DNA of 64,000 nt from Enoplolaimus lenunculus (lineage: Eukaryota > Nematoda > Enoplea > Enoplida > Thoracostomopsidae). The stretch is taken from NCBI GenBank assembly GCA_030248215.1, contig JASANG010000957.1:352686-416685 (forward strand), written 5' to 3'. The notes under the pieces were generated by a model. That model searched no databases, was not told the origin of the DNA, and saw nothing but the letters and a program-made list of their open reading frames with translations. Positions within the stretch are counted from its first letter, which is position 1, and each line of letters opens with the position of its first letter. Shown one piece after another: positions 34,041 to 48,500 of this stretch. A program made the position numbers and the translations under genes.

Positions 34041-34379
34041 AATATTGCGTTGAAATGTAAGATGAAGCGATTTTAGTTGTATCGACGGTTGATGTGTTGT
34101 TCGAGTGTAAAAGAATCGCACATCGTAGGGATTTGTTGACCAAAATAACTTTGAAGTTTGGTTTCAGCAAATAATAATTATACAGCAATCTGACCGTATA
34201 CGACTGTCTGCGATCGTGTTATATGTAATTGTTAAACGGTGAATAGTATGTTGCTTATATGCAATGCCAACAGAACACACAACTGGCTACTGGATCAAAG
34301 CCAAGGGATGAATACGTATCTGTTGAATGATACCGCGCTGGCATTATCTTTCGAACGATTTATAGGATGAAAACAAGAA

Positions 34380-34560
34380 TTCCGATTCCGATTACAATTC
34401 CGATTCAAAACGAGCGCCGACTCCGATTGCACAATCAATCGGAATCGGATTTGTGAGTGTTCAATTTTAGGCCTACTTGTTGTGATATACTTGTGTGGTA
34501 TAAAAATTCTGCATCATTTATCTGTTCAATTATTGTTTTCGATGAGTTAACGTATCAATT
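34380..34560. mobile_element. Old hAT-like relic, same family as 13911-14088
   Basis: Starts with ATTCCGATTCCGATTACAAT and contains GATTGCACAATCAATCGGAA, then CTACTTGTTGTGATAT and CTGCATCATTTATC. This is the reverse complement of the copy at 13911. Confidence 0.5.
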
Positions 34561-34707
34561 GGAATTGCTGATTTTGGTATAAATTTGCTGTTCCGACTGT
34601 GGTATAATCCAGTTTCGCTTTGCGCACTGGATCACACTGGATGGAAGCTAACGTTGAATGTGAGGTTGCGATCGACGGCCGAGGAGGCTTCAGTTTTGTT
34701 TACGTAT

Positions 34708-34708
34708 A

Positions 34709-34746
<38 letters not shown>
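34708..34746. repeat. (AT)n microsatellite
   Basis: About twenty AT dinucleotides in a row. It produces a Tyr-Ile run in the overlapping open frame, which I reject as a gene. Confidence 0.97.
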
Positions 34747-34749
<3 letters not shown>

Positions 34750-36486
34750 CAACCTTACTGTTATAATATAGTTTGCTGTCATTATTCAAAAAATAATATA
34801 CTATTTACTATTGTTTTTTGTTTTGTGCCTTGGGTTGCGACGACTTTTGCGACTTGCTTCTCTATTCTGTTTGGTGGCGATTTGTTTATGTTTGTCGACA
34901 TATTGGTATATATAGTACTTAGTATATATATATACGAGATACCTACTACAATATCAAAAGTTGATAGTCTATTGTGTTCTGTAATACGGGAGGTTACAGT
35001 AGGCCAGCGCGTTCCAGCGGAATTCCGATTCCGGCTAAAATTACGATAAAATTTGGGTTCCGTTTCCGACTGATTGCTAGTCCGATGCCGGAATTGGCGA
35101 TCGTTCGGTAATGATTTGTTTCAGGGGATTGAATTTTTATTTTGACTGCGTTTTTTTCGTTCGTTTGCAAATCTGTCTTTTCGTAGTAAGTATTCTCACA
35201 GTGTTACTTGAACAGCATCTAACAGAGCAACTAAAATGCGTTTGATTATCAAATGTGACTGCAATTGAAAACTTTAAGTTTTATCTTCAAACGAATAACA
35301 AAATCTAAACTTAAAATTCTATTTCATAGCGGCAGAAAGGAATAATAGCACCACAAATTTTCAAATATAGCTCGATATTTAGTACAACAGTATCCTTACT
35401 GCAGTGGCAACGGAACTTCATACACTTGGTTAATTTTCAAAAATTCTGGGCACTGTTATTTACGATTTTACACGACTTTTCATGTTTAAAGCTTTAAAAT
35501 GCTATAAATATTTAACTGTAATTAAAATTTAGGTCAAGATGATACAGTGCTCTGAGAATTGACAAGCGTCCATTAATGTCATACGTTTTATACCGTTAGT
35601 AAATTGCTAATACAGTCAGCTATACAAGCTATTTTTACTGAAATTTATGAACAATACAGTCAGGCATACTTGCAACAAAAGTCATACGCTTTACTTTTTA
35701 ATAAAATTACTAAAACTTAAATTCCCATTCCTGTTCCAGCAAAAAATTTGATTCCGATTCCGCTTCCATTTGCGACAAAATGTACATCCGATTTGAACCC
35801 TGCAGTATTAGATATCAGGTTTATATAACATTCTTTCAGGAAAGTTCGCTATCGATATGGCTTTCACCGATATTACTTTACTAGCATATATGAAGGCCAA
35901 GTGGACTGTTTGGTTTTTGCAAACATGTGCATGTGCAGTTTGGCAATTTTGTAGGCATTAAAATTTTGCCCATACATTACCCACGAGTCTGTGTATATAC
36001 AGAAGCTGTACAAGACAGGTTTTTGACAAATATGGTTCAGTTGTTAATATCAAGTTTTCTCATATATATATATTAGCCTAATCTTGGTTCCTTCTAAATC
36101 TGATGGTTTCAAAAATGTTTGTTTCTTTTAAACCTGACGGTTGGTTTTTAAAGGCGGGTGGGGCTTCGTTTACATCACACAGTTTATCAATTTTGTTACG
36201 GTGGAGCGTATTGTCTATCATCGAGCATTAATTATTCGTCTTATATGTAAGCTCCAATTTTCGTATTGAAATGGCAAACAAAATTCTGTTGTCACGTTTG
36301 TTGCGTGCTGATGTAATTCATGATTTATTCCTACGCTATTTTTCCAAAAAAAATTGAAGGCGCATGCTGTTGTATTGTATCAGTTGTAAGAATGAGTCGC
36401 ATATTATCGATTTGGGTCAGCATCTGTAATCGCGGAAAGCTATAATTCGTATTATCATTCTGTATCAATATGCGCAATGTTTTTTG

Positions 36487-36553
36487 AATAAATTATCATA
36501 AACGATTTTTAATAAATTATCATAAACGATTTTTAATAAATTATCATAAACGA
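36487..36553. repeat. 24-bp tandem repeat, nearly three units
   Basis: The unit AATAAATTATCATAAACGAT plus TTTT is repeated with almost no change; the third unit ends in CGAATTATAA. Confidence 0.92.
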
Positions 36554-37403
36554 ATTATAATTGAGATGTTTTTTTGAGTTCCGGTCGCATCCTGTTCGAA
36601 AGTATTTTTATTTGTGGTTTTAAGGTTTGTGTTATTATATATATATAAACTATGTGCAACGCAAATTCTAGCATATTTGTATATGTAGGTTACATGGGTA
36701 CTGTAGTAGGTAATTCGAACAAAGACGGCGGGCCCAGTTTGAGTGCCACTCAATAGGAGTCCGTATCGGTAATAAGAGACTGTAAGCTAATACAGTTCCT
36801 AAACACTAATTAGTATCAATCAATGTCGAAGCTAGTGTTATACTTTTGTAAGAAATACGGATTGTTCAGCGAGTATACTGATCCAAAATCTCAACGGCTT
36901 TCTTTCGTTAAATTTAACCTAGTCTCGTAGGATAACATGGCTGTACTAAATTCTGTATCTCATTTCAATCTACAAGGTATTGTACAGTACCGGTGGACTG
37001 CAGTGAGTACATCATATATGTGCTTTAGTTTCATATACTTTGCGATGTTATTTTTCATGTTGCTGTCGGTTTGAAGTCAAATATTCGGCCAAAATGTTCT
37101 CAACAGAATCTGCAACTGGTTAGTTGGGCCAGAAATTGAACACCATTTTGTCTACCATTAGAGAACCCAATTTCGAAAGTGCGCCATATATGCTATTTTT
37201 AAAATAACCCATTCAGTTCATTTGCGCTTGTTTTAATAAATTAAATAAATTTGAGGTTGTTTTTTTGTTGGAGCTGATACCTTAAACTCCACTGAGCTGA
37301 TTAATCAATTTCGGTAGCGAGCTACTTATTTTTGAGTAAATATTTAACGTTAGGGGAAACTCGTTTTAGAAATGACCAATATTTTAAACTTTCAATCATA
37401 TTT

Positions 37404-37762
37404 CTGGCCCATGTTACTTTAAGGGGCGTCCTGGTTTCTGGTGGGTCTATAAAAGGGTAAGTAGGTTTCGATTCTAGATTACTTTTTTTGGCGACCAGGC
37501 CTTTATTTGCAAATGATTTATCAAATACAAAACAATAATTAACGTAATAACATTAAGAATAGTTGAAATCGACAACACAATGCCAATATAACAAATTTTC
37601 GTACACAATTTTCAAAAATTATCTAACTAATGCCAAAATTGTCTCACTCTGAAACCTATAACAGAGTTTGTAGGCGCAGCTATTTTTGCAAAATAACGGA
37701 AAATTTTCCGTTTAGGCTTTGGAACTCGCAAAATCTACTGTTACGCCCCTGACATAGGAGTG
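37404..37762 (-). mobile_element. TTAGGC-family MITE, subfamily A, unrelated core
   Basis: The left end reads GGCCCATGTTACTTTAAGGG, then GGTGGGTCTATAAAAGGGTA; the right end has AATCTACTGTTACGCCCC. The hexamer array is almost absent and about 230 bp of other sequence lies between the ends. Confidence 0.6.
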
Positions 37763-38889
37763 AAGCTATAATGTAAGTTTTCTCATCGAAAGAACTTTTT
37801 TGTTACCTCAAGGTCCGTTTATGATCTTGTTATAGATGGCTAATTATTGCTCATGTTTCATATTCCACGGTTAGCATACCTATGTTAAAACTGACGTGGT
37901 CATTCGTCAGGAAAATGCAGCAGCCGTATTTTTCATAAAATTATTAATCCTCGAACGAACCAGTTGACAATTATAACATGTTTTAAATATGACCTGATTA
38001 AGTTGTTTTAAAACTTACTTACATAAAACAAGAAACACATCTTCGCCACTTTTACTTAACAATTTAACGAGTCACTTACAAAAACATTTTCACCAATAAA
38101 CGTGATACATGGAACGTGAGGTGTTGGCAATTTTGGTAGTGAAATTTTTCGTATTTTGTTCAAGTTCTGCTTTTCATAGAGTTTGTTTGTAGCTTTAGCA
38201 AAATTTTGGAACCTGTACAATGGAGCTTCTTCAAACAAGATGCTTTTAAAACTAAATTTTTGACAGTGTTAAAAGTCGCAAAATTAACACAATTATATTT
38301 TTGTTTCATCTGCTGCTCCGACCAAATTTGTTGACCACAGAATGCGGCTTTCCACTTGAGGTTGAAGAACCCTACTACAAAACTATTAATTCTTTATGTA
38401 CCTAAACGTTTTCCACAGAACACTGTTGCTATGACGCCATGATCCCAAATGAACACATCACTCCAAATATTATCTCAATCCTCAAATACGACAGAGTAAC
38501 AACATTAACCATTCGATTACGCAATATATAACAGCGTGTAACCGCATATTCGTTTCCGGTAAAAATAGACGCCTGTTTCCGGTATAGAAATACCACAAGT
38601 TCCGTCATTTTTATACGCATAGTTGTTATTTGTAAATCACTTTAAATCATTTCATTTTTTTTAATACAGATATTGCCGCAAATATTTGATTTGAAATCAA
38701 AATGGCAAATCTTCATCGAATATTTCAATAGCCATTTTCCGTCTCCGTCATATTTAAGCTCTTCTCACATTGAGTTGCCTATAAGCAACTCAGCGCAGTG
38801 TATATACGTTAAATATTATATATCGCACCGTGTTTAACAATTGCAACACGTATACATAGTATATACTAAAGCATTACAAGACGTGAGAG

Positions 38890-39090
38890 CCTCCTCGGGC
38901 TCGAGCGTCAAGCTCCTATAGCTGAGTGGTGATCGTATACGCCTTCCACTCCAGTCACTGGAGTTCGAATCCTAGCATTAAAATAGGTCTCAGGGAAAAT
39001 GGAAAATATTCATGTGAGAAAGGGTTAATATCCGTTTACACAATGCAACATAGTATAAAATTATAATCATAATAAAAAGATATATATACA
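38890..39090 (+). mobile_element. tRNA-derived SINE-like sequence
   Basis: It contains an A-box-like TAGCTGAGTGG and a B-box-like GTTCGAATCC at the spacing of a tRNA gene, with GCCTTCCAC where a tRNA-Gly(TCC) anticodon loop would lie. The T-stem does not pair well, so it is not an intact tRNA. An AT-rich tail follows. This fits the head of a SINE; no second copy of the body is seen in the window. Confidence 0.45.
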
Positions 39091-39576
39091 TCATAAAAAC
39101 ACGAGTCTGCGAAATAAATTGAAAAATGTTATTAAATTGCACAACTAAATGGGATAAAATTGGTCAAAATCGGTAACGCCAGCAGTGACGTATGAAATTG
39201 CATAATACGGTTAGCACCGAAGTAGCCGCAAGCAAAACTACTTGGGTAACATTAAAATGAGCATGCTGTTCCACTATTGAATGGCCTTTTTTACAAGTAT
39301 TTTCCAGCACTATATATACGGGTCTACTCACTGGGAGATACGGATTGGAAAGCTTAAATACTGGCAAGATGAGGCTCAATGCTCAGACTTATGCTTACGC
39401 TTGGCTTAGTGGACAAGGCAGACGCTTAGAGTGAACATGCGTTGTCCATACAACACACAATTTGTAACAACCCAATTTGATTATTATATAACTGTGATTA
39501 AAATAAGATTCCAAAAATAACAATCTGGATCGATCAACACATTGAACAACTATGAATAAATATTTTCATTATGAAT

Positions 39577-42500
39577 TTAACGCTGGTATGGATGCATTCG
39601 ATGTACTACACCAGGTCCGGGAGGCCCCAGCGGTCCTCCTCTATGATGCGGCGGAGGCCCAGCTCCTGATAGCTGCGGAGGGGACCGATCGCCAGGCGGG
39701 CCGTAAGGCGGACCGCCACCTACCATATTATTATGATGTAACCCCGGAGGCCCTTCATAACCATCAACACCATGTGGCCCAGGTCCTGCGTGCGGCGGTC
39801 CGGAATGATGCATCATTGGTGGGCCGCTTCCTCCTCCGCCGTGAGGACCAGCCATCGGCCCTGGGCCAGGACCAATTGGCGGCGGCAATCCATTACCGTT
39901 TGCGCTTCCCGCTGGATAAGGCGGAGCAGCCCCTCCAACATATTGCGGTGGACCCGTCGGCGGGCCTCCATAAGGACCACCACGAGGCGGTCTAAAAAAC
40001 GAAACACCACAATAAAAGCAAAAAATATTATGCGATCAAACATTCAAATTATTTTTTATTTAAACGATAATGCAAAATCATGTAGGCAAATATTATCTTA
40101 ACGTTGTGTAGCTACCGACAAGAAGTATAAACAACTTTGCCCAGCTTGAAATAATGATCACCTATCATATCGCTGTAAATGCTGATCTTACGAACTAAGA
40201 ACAGATACAATTCTCAATTGTGCGTAGTATCATCTATCTGGCAACTTAACGAGAAACAGAGTTTCATACTACAAAGTCACAAGATGCAAAATTAGCGTAC
40301 CCGAAATCATTTGGTGGCTGATGATGTTGCTTGTTCATGCCTCCTTGACGAAAATCATCAACGACATTGCTACCACCACGTCGCCGTTGATCTCCTATGA
40401 GGTTTCGTGGAGGAATTGGCGGTCCTGGAAAAAGCCCATCTGTGGTTCCGGTTGGTGCGTCTTGTGCGCTCACAAATGTCATTTTGATACCGTTGAATCC
40501 GCTGAATTTTGCTTCTGAAACAAGCTGTTTATATTACTGCCGGTGTCGCTAAAAATAACCATAAACAATGCAAAACAATAATCTAACAAACTGTAACTGA
40601 CATACGTTACTATCAAGCGACGAGTGATTTATAAGTTATATACATAGAGTTATTTCCTAAAATAGCCTCCTAGCTGAAACGTGATCTGGTACAGTTAAAG
40701 TGATGACAATCAAAATGACGATAATAAGACTGCCAGCCACAAGAAACGTTTTAACTTCATTGTGACATACCTTTCTCACGGCCGAGCTTTTTGTGATTAC
40801 ATACAGCAATCGCGTCTGTGGCATCTTCGACTGATTGAAATTCAGCCATCCCTGCTATGATTTTGGCTGAGTCGCCTAAAAATAATCTAGGTGTATATAT
40901 TTGGTCCGAGTCAATCTATTGGTCAAGTACATAATGACATGTACGCTGTATGTAACAACGGATTGTGTATGGGTATGAAACAGAGTCGTAATAGTAGTAC
41001 ACGCATATTCCTAACCATAAGCCTAAGCGTTAACCCCTGATCAATAGGTGGGCCGTAATAGACTATGGATTATATTCAGAACTAAAATGAAACGAGACTC
41101 TAAATTATTCTAAATAATTTGTAACAATTTAAACAACAAAAAATACATACAAAGATCGATAAGAAACAAAAAATTTACCTAATTTGTTTTTGAGAATGGT
41201 GATTTTTGGTGCAGAGCAGTCAGAAGACGTAAATAGCTGTAAATACAAAACATTTCAATCATTGAATACGTCATTTAATTTCTTATTGACTGAAAAACTC
41301 GAGAAACAACCATAAGACTGCAGAAATAACACGAGCTAAACTCAACTTAGCGGGTTTCATGTAAGTATGCCATTAAACGTTTGACAGTAGTTGCAGTTAT
41401 TAAGCGAAGCTACGAAAAATTAATGAAATTACACATTTTTGACGCAAAACAATATTTTAACATTTTTCAAAAGGCATTGCAAACTTGCCTAATGCTCAAT
41501 TTACACAATCGTTCGCTTCTTATCACAATATGAAGCTACACTCAAGCATCCAAAGAAATAAATTGTGCCAAAAAATTTTTGAAAAAATATAAAAAATTAA
41601 ATAACAATAACACAGTTTGCAAACACATTTAAGGTAGTCATCTATTTTGAAAATATTAGTGTCCAAATGGTATACAGCAAATTTATCTTTTATTCTCTAA
41701 GCTCATATATGCTAAAACAAAATGGTTAATAAGATCTAATATCAACTAGTGTAACAAATCTCAATAAATTAAGCCGACAGCTTTTCTAAGTATTTCGTAG
41801 TCATATCTAAACCAATTACTCCGTTCTAAACTTAATCCTAATCGCTCACTCAATCTGAGCTGCGAAATAATGGTGACCACTGTTTACGCCATATTCTTAG
41901 TTGAACATAGCACCTATCACCAGTTATCAAAAACGAAGTTCTCAAACAACCGAACTATGGCATCTGAGCTGAACAGACATCATATGGTTAACCCAAGTAA
42001 AACAAATAGTGTGCTAGTTTTCTTTCGATCCTCATCATTCAATAGTTCTTAAGATCAATCATCGATCGGTGATAAATGCTACACCTGTTACGTTTTTTGA
42101 CTCCACAAGCGAACCTATCCGACAGGGTGCAATCGGAATTCGGATTCCGAGAATTCCGATTAAAAACGACTGCACAATCAATCGGAATCGAAATTTCCAC
42201 ATCTTAATTTTAGGGCAACAACTTTTCTGTTGCAACAAAAAACTACAAAACCTAATATTTTTAGTTTACTTGTAACTACGAACACTACTTACCTCAACCA
42301 TTTCTTTTTCGGTAATGTCAAACGGTGCATTAGACCAATAAAGTGTCGCTCGTGGTTCGACAAGTCGATTTCTTGACGACGCATCAATATCCGGGAATCG
42401 ATTGTTCCGGTTGCCGACGTATTCCCGGTATCCGGGTGAACCATCCGGCAGCGTTTCCGGTGTGCCTTTGTTCCATGTTATGCGTTGATTGTGTGCTGGC

Positions 42501-45500
42501 CTGTAATGTTCAAAACAATATCAACAACATTAGTTTATGCAGCACGGAATCAACGAAAACAATAATATAGTCTTCTAGTAACCAGAACTTACGTTATCGC
42601 AACTTTTCTGAAATTTATGCTGGAAACTAGCGATAGGTTATCAAACAAATAAACAAGCATACAAACGTACAATCAAACAAACAAGCAAGCAAACAAACAA
42701 ACAAACAAACAAACTGACAAACCCTGTTATAAGCTAATCGAAACTCTATCACAATGTACATAGACTCTACCGCAAAAAACTCTTCAACTTTGCAAACTTA
42801 GAGTCACTAGATTAAAAATATTTATCATCACAGAAACATAATATATTAAGTACAGTGCAAATTGTAAGTGTTAGCGTACGTACAAATCTTTACATGGAGT
42901 CAAACTAAATTTAAAATTGAATTAGAACAGAAACGTACACAACTTTCAACTGGCGTCCAAACAAAGCTGCTCGAGTTAAATATTTAACTGCACGCTGTGC
43001 CGCGATTGTGTCACCCATCTGTACCAGCGCAATGTCTTGTTGCTTGCTTAGAAATAAAATCTACAACAACGACATATAATACTATGGTTGAAATTAAAAA
43101 TTCCGCAAGTTATAACCTAACCAGCCGTAGTGGGACTACATTTATTGAGCGAAGCTCGAACACACGTAAGCAATTAAGGTAATATGCAAATTAGTTTTTA
43201 GCTAACTACTCATTTATCGGTTTTGGAGGTTTGTAAGCAATTTCCTCAGATTCTTCGCACGCAAAGACCTTTCAGCCACCCTAATAATTATTGGAATAAT
43301 TCAAAAAGTCCTAATTTTGTCTCGTCAATTAAGCAAATATGCAAATTATATGTTAGCTAACTATTTGATAATCTCCTTTAAAAGTTTGTAGACAATTTAT
43401 TCAGATTCCTCGCACCCGAAAACCCTTTAGTGCTGAAATTATATTGCTTTTAACATTAATAATTATTGAAATAATTTAAGAAGTCCTAATTTTACATGGT
43501 CAATTAAGCTAATATGCAAATTAGCTATTAGCTAACTATTCAATTATCGGTTTTGGAGGTTTGTAAACAATTTATTCAAATTCCTCGCACCTAAAACCCG
43601 TTAGTGCTGAAATTCTATTACTTTCAACCTTAATAATTAGTGAAATATTGTAAAAAGTCCTAATTAGGCTTATAAACTATGCTAATCTGTAAATTATCTA
43701 TTAGCTAACTGCTCAATTATCCGTTTTGGAGATTTGTAAACAGTCTACACAGATTCCTCGCACCCAAAAACCCTTTAATGCTAAAATTAGATGGCTTCTA
43801 ACTGTAATAATTAGTGAAATATTGTGGAAGGTCCTAATTTCTACTTAATTAATTATGTAAATTAGCCTGTCGCTAACAAACGGCTTAAAATTTTCAAACC
43901 CCAATGCGAGGTTAACACCCCAGGATAATTGGCTTTCAAACAAAAAAGTTTATTGAAATCGGTTCAGCCGTTCCTGAGATTCTTTTCGGACGGACAGACG
44001 GACATCCACCTTTCGACCCCCAAGTACAAAATATAAAACGCTTCGCGAAACTCCGAGCTTCGCACTGAGTTTCGCTTCGCTTAATAACAACTTGACGTTT
44101 ACAACTACATATTTAACCAACAATCGGGTCCAACAGTCAAAAGGCACCCCTTGCTGATAAACTCTGCCAAATCTGCACCGCCGACCTAAAATCTATGCGT
44201 TATACCACCTAGACTAGACACATTAAATAAAGTTAAGCTACAACTCAAGCGCATACCAGCTGTCTTTATACAACCCTGGCATAACGACCTAAAATTAACT
44301 AAAGGGACGAATTCAAAACGGGAAATTGTACATTTTAGTCATCGTAGGGACGTGCCGACTAATCGACATCTGTAATAATAGGCACTTTTTGTGAGCATCA
44401 GCATCGGCATCAACACTGCAAAAAATGGCCGATTCTTTGCCATTACTGTTTGCACATGACACTCAGTTGGAATGTTATCCATTTCATTTCTGGGCGCATA
44501 TCAGTGTATCTGGTCAGGGGAAACTGATATCTCTCTTGCGTTTGTGTTTGAAATAATAATTGAAATGACCCGTTCTTTTAAAATTATAATCGTCAAAGAC
44601 GGTTAGGGTATGTTTTCATATAATGATGCAATGTAGTATACATCTGTTTATTAAGCATGGTGTACTAAATTTGAATCGGCACCGGCATCGGTTCGGCACA
44701 TCTCTAATATAATGCTTGTAACTTACCCTGCTCACATTACCGTACAAACAAAACAAATTGAACAACGTATCGCAATTCGTTCGCTCTGGATGAACGTTCA
44801 TGACCATAACAACGCCATCGTCCATGTCGGTTCCAGTACCGTTCGGAATAGGGATCCGGCCATCGGCAATCGGCGGCGGACCTGAACCAGGTGGTCCGAT
44901 TGATCCGCGCGGCGGAGGCATCCCGGGTGGACCACCGCTAAAATAGCAAAAAATAATATTTACACTAGATATAATAACAATTGGTGTCAATCCTGTATTA
45001 GGGTGTGATAAATATTAATTTGCCAGAAATCGGATCAGGATAGTGAATTTTTACCCGAACCGAATATTAACCGGAGAATAGTATTACGTATGTTTACTAA
45101 ACCTAGAATTAATTATTGAATGGACTTTTTTCACGTTTGCTGCAGCGCACCAAAACTTGAACTTGACGACTTGTACAGGAAATGCAATCGCAGCAAAATT
45201 TTAAAGAAGCGTATTTTGAAAAAAGCAATCATTTAAATGCGGGACCACCACCGTAAACAACCGGTAGATTTATGCCGGATAAAGTATCCGCGTACGGATG
45301 TCGGTTTTTGTCGGATATTAAACCGGATCCGGATATCCGGTAGCACCCTGTCCATTATTAATATTTGCTGCAAAATAACCAAACCATCAAATGAGGTTGT
45401 CTCTGTATAGTGCTAAAGCGGTGGCTTTCATTACAGCATAGCAGGGTGTAACCGGAATTACAATTTACCGGAACCGGAATTTGAAAATTTTACCGGAACC

Positions 45501-48500
45501 GGAACCGGAAAGTGAAAAATGCATTTCACCAAAAATTTCATTTTAATCTTATTTTTTGCTCTATTATTTGTGAAATAACCTTAGTCGAACATAGATATTT
45601 ATTTTATTTGTTGTATTTTAGATTTTCATCATCGACTGAAGTGAAATCCACCATCAATGGCTTATATTCGGAGTACAAGTGGCTTTCAAAAGAGATTCTT
45701 AAAAATTAGCAAAGTTAATAAAACGGCCAAATTATAATACCGGAATTTTTAAATCCGGTAAAAATTTACCGGAACCGGAAGGTGAAAAAATGCCGGAACC
45801 GGAACCGGAATTCCGGTTGCACCCTGCAGCATAGGCGTGTAAGTTAAGTCTCACAAGCGGGGTTTCGACAGACACAGTGTCAACCGCGGTTCACGCTCCC
45901 ATACCTGGTTCAAACAAACATACAAGCAGGGTGCAACCGGAATTACAATTTACCGGAACCGGAATTTGAAAATTTTACCGGAACCGGAAAGTGAAAAATG
46001 CATTTCACCAAAAATTTCATTTTAATCTTATTTTTTGCTCTATTATTTGTGAAATAACCTTAGTCGAACATAGATATTTATTTTATTTGTTGTATTTTAG
46101 ATTTTCATCATCGACTGAAGTGAAATCCACCATCAATGGCTTATATTCGGAGTACAAGTGGCTTTCAAAAGAGATTCTTAAAAATTAGCAAAGTTAATAA
46201 AACAGCCAAATTATAATACCGGAATTTTTAAATCCGGTAAAAATTTACCGGAACCGAAACCGGAAGGTGAAAAAATGCCGGAACCGGAACCGGAATTCCG
46301 GTTGCACCCTGCATACAAGGCAAAGATTTCACTTGAGTTAGATCTATATACGTCGTAACATAAAACATTTAACTACATTATGGAATTACAAGTTACCGTT
46401 CATTTCATTACCTCCTCGCAGCGTACGGGTCTGGCCCTCCTCCTCGCGGCGGCGGCGACATATCGTGTTGCGGCACCATTTGACGAGCCATTCGTTGTGG
46501 GTCTATCGACTGCGACCCCGGCATTCCACCAGGAGCAACGCCGCCATCTCTGGGGACATGACCCGATGGGTAACCTATAAATAAAACTTCTAAATTAATT
46601 TGGCTCAATCGTTCTATTGAAATCATCCGTTTAACCGGCTATTGAAATCAAAGACACAACGAATGTTAAATTGCGCCGCTGGTGCAGGATGTCACAACTT
46701 TTGGCACAAAAGTTACAAAACATGTCTGCAACACCGGAATGTACGTATGGGTTACGATGATCAGCCTCAGAAGAATATGCAGTGGTGCGCAAAAATATCC
46801 AACAAAGCCATATGACGCCCGTTTCACCGGCACCTGGGGTTGGCGTTTCCCACATGACACAAGACAACACGGATCAACGACCAAATAACCCATTCCTAAA
46901 CTCATACACGCGCCCGTCCTCACACTTTTTGATCACCGACAGATTCGATCTGCAGTGGACGTGCGAAATAGGTTGTGTGTTCGTTCGATTAGATGCACGG
47001 TAACATGTACGAAATGAACAAGAAAATTTGTTTCCAGCAAAGCTAACGTACCACAATTGTAGGGCAGGCACAGAAATATTGTCTGAATTACGACAGGTGG
47101 GCATCCGGTTGAGGCGGAGTATTAACCATCAGTCTGCGGTTCCCAGTACTTTTGACATCCAGTCAAAATTAAAAAAATAACTCTTGTTATAGTAATAATT
47201 AATAAAAAAACAAACATACTGTTATTATACGCATCAGCTTCCGATTCGTCAGCCAACAGACCCGGTCTCGACGGTCTTGGTGCCGGAGGTGCGCCTAAAA
47301 CAATTTAATAATTATTATCCCATGCTAAAATAACAAGTTTTTAATCAAATTCTGACACAAAATTATGATGTATATATACAATATTTACGCATCTTCAACC
47401 ACCATCTTTGCCAGCAACTGAGAATATCTGAAACGTTATAATCATATAATGCGTTGATGTTTTCAGCCTAAAGCATCAAAACGGAAAATTTGCATCGTTT
47501 GTGTTTTCCAGCCAGACATTCACAAATTGATTTTAGTACCTGAAAAAAAACGCACAAATTGAAGGGTTGCGCGGTGGTCCAGGGTGAGTTTAGCAGACCT
47601 GCTGAGGCCTCAGTTGAAAACATTAATTAAACGCAACTCGCGGCGGCGTGTGGCGCAAGCGAACGCTACAGTAAAGTATAGTGCAACCCTAAACAAAACA
47701 ATACATATCCAACACTGTTTCAATTTGAACACATCGTCCTGTTCAGTTAAATTACAAAGTCATCCGAGCCAGAATTCGCGATGAAGTTACACACAATATG
47801 GACCAACTTAGGAATTTAATGAAAAGTACGATATATTATATAACACCATGCGCAAAGTTCAAAGGTACCGCCTTTACACCGGCATGATCTCTGGTTCAAA
47901 AGTTCGACCCTTTAAATTTTTGCTATATTAAACAACGATCACAATTAGTTACAACTGAACTCGTGGGTCGAAAGGTGGATGTCCATCCGTCTGTCTGTCC
48001 GACAAGGATCCCTATTATCTTGGCGTGTGAACCTGACATTATGGTTTCAAAATTCTACGCCGTTCACTAGCTACACGCTTATTTACATAATTAACCAAGC
48101 CTAAATTAAGACTTTTTTTACAGCATTTAACTAATAATTATTAACTAATTATTACAGTTACAAGCAATCTAATTTCAGTACAAAACTGTTTAGGGTGCGA
48201 TTGAATCTGAATAAACTGTTTCTTCAAAAACCTCCAAAACAGACTAAATGAATAGCTATCTGCTAACTAATCATCATACCACATTATTAACTAAACATAA
48301 ATTAGTATTGTTTACATTATTTCACTAATTATTATCGGTTACATAAGTACAAAATTACAAAGCGATTTGATTTCAGTACTAAGGTGTTTTTGGGTGCGAC
48401 TGCGAAGAATCTGAAGGAATTATTTATAAATCTCCAAAATATATAAATAAACAGCCAGTTGATGACAAATTAGCATATTTAACTGCGCCAACTATGGCAG

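Larger units (their letters stand above)
30131..38880. other. Gene-poor interval between eIF5A and the hnRNP L gene
   Basis: About 8.7 kb that starts with the eIF5A 3' UTR. It holds transposon relics (listed separately), microsatellites and scattered hAT-type terminal fragments. No exon with recognisable protein similarity was found. Confidence 0.5.

Noticed and set aside
34585-35049. 154-codon frame with a Tyr-Ile run
   Set aside because: It spans an (AT)n microsatellite, and its flanks show no protein features.
38925-38990. Functional tRNA-Gly gene
   Set aside because: A- and B-box-like words are present, but the T-stem and acceptor stem do not pair.
39552-40101. Plus-strand frames of 109-147 codons
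   Set aside because: They lie antisense to the GC-rich last exon of hnRNP L, whose minus-strand frame has phase-consistent splicing and family similarity.
45442-46311. Local tandem duplication of one MITE
   Set aside because: The two neighbours have different perfect 8-bp target duplications, so they are independent insertions.
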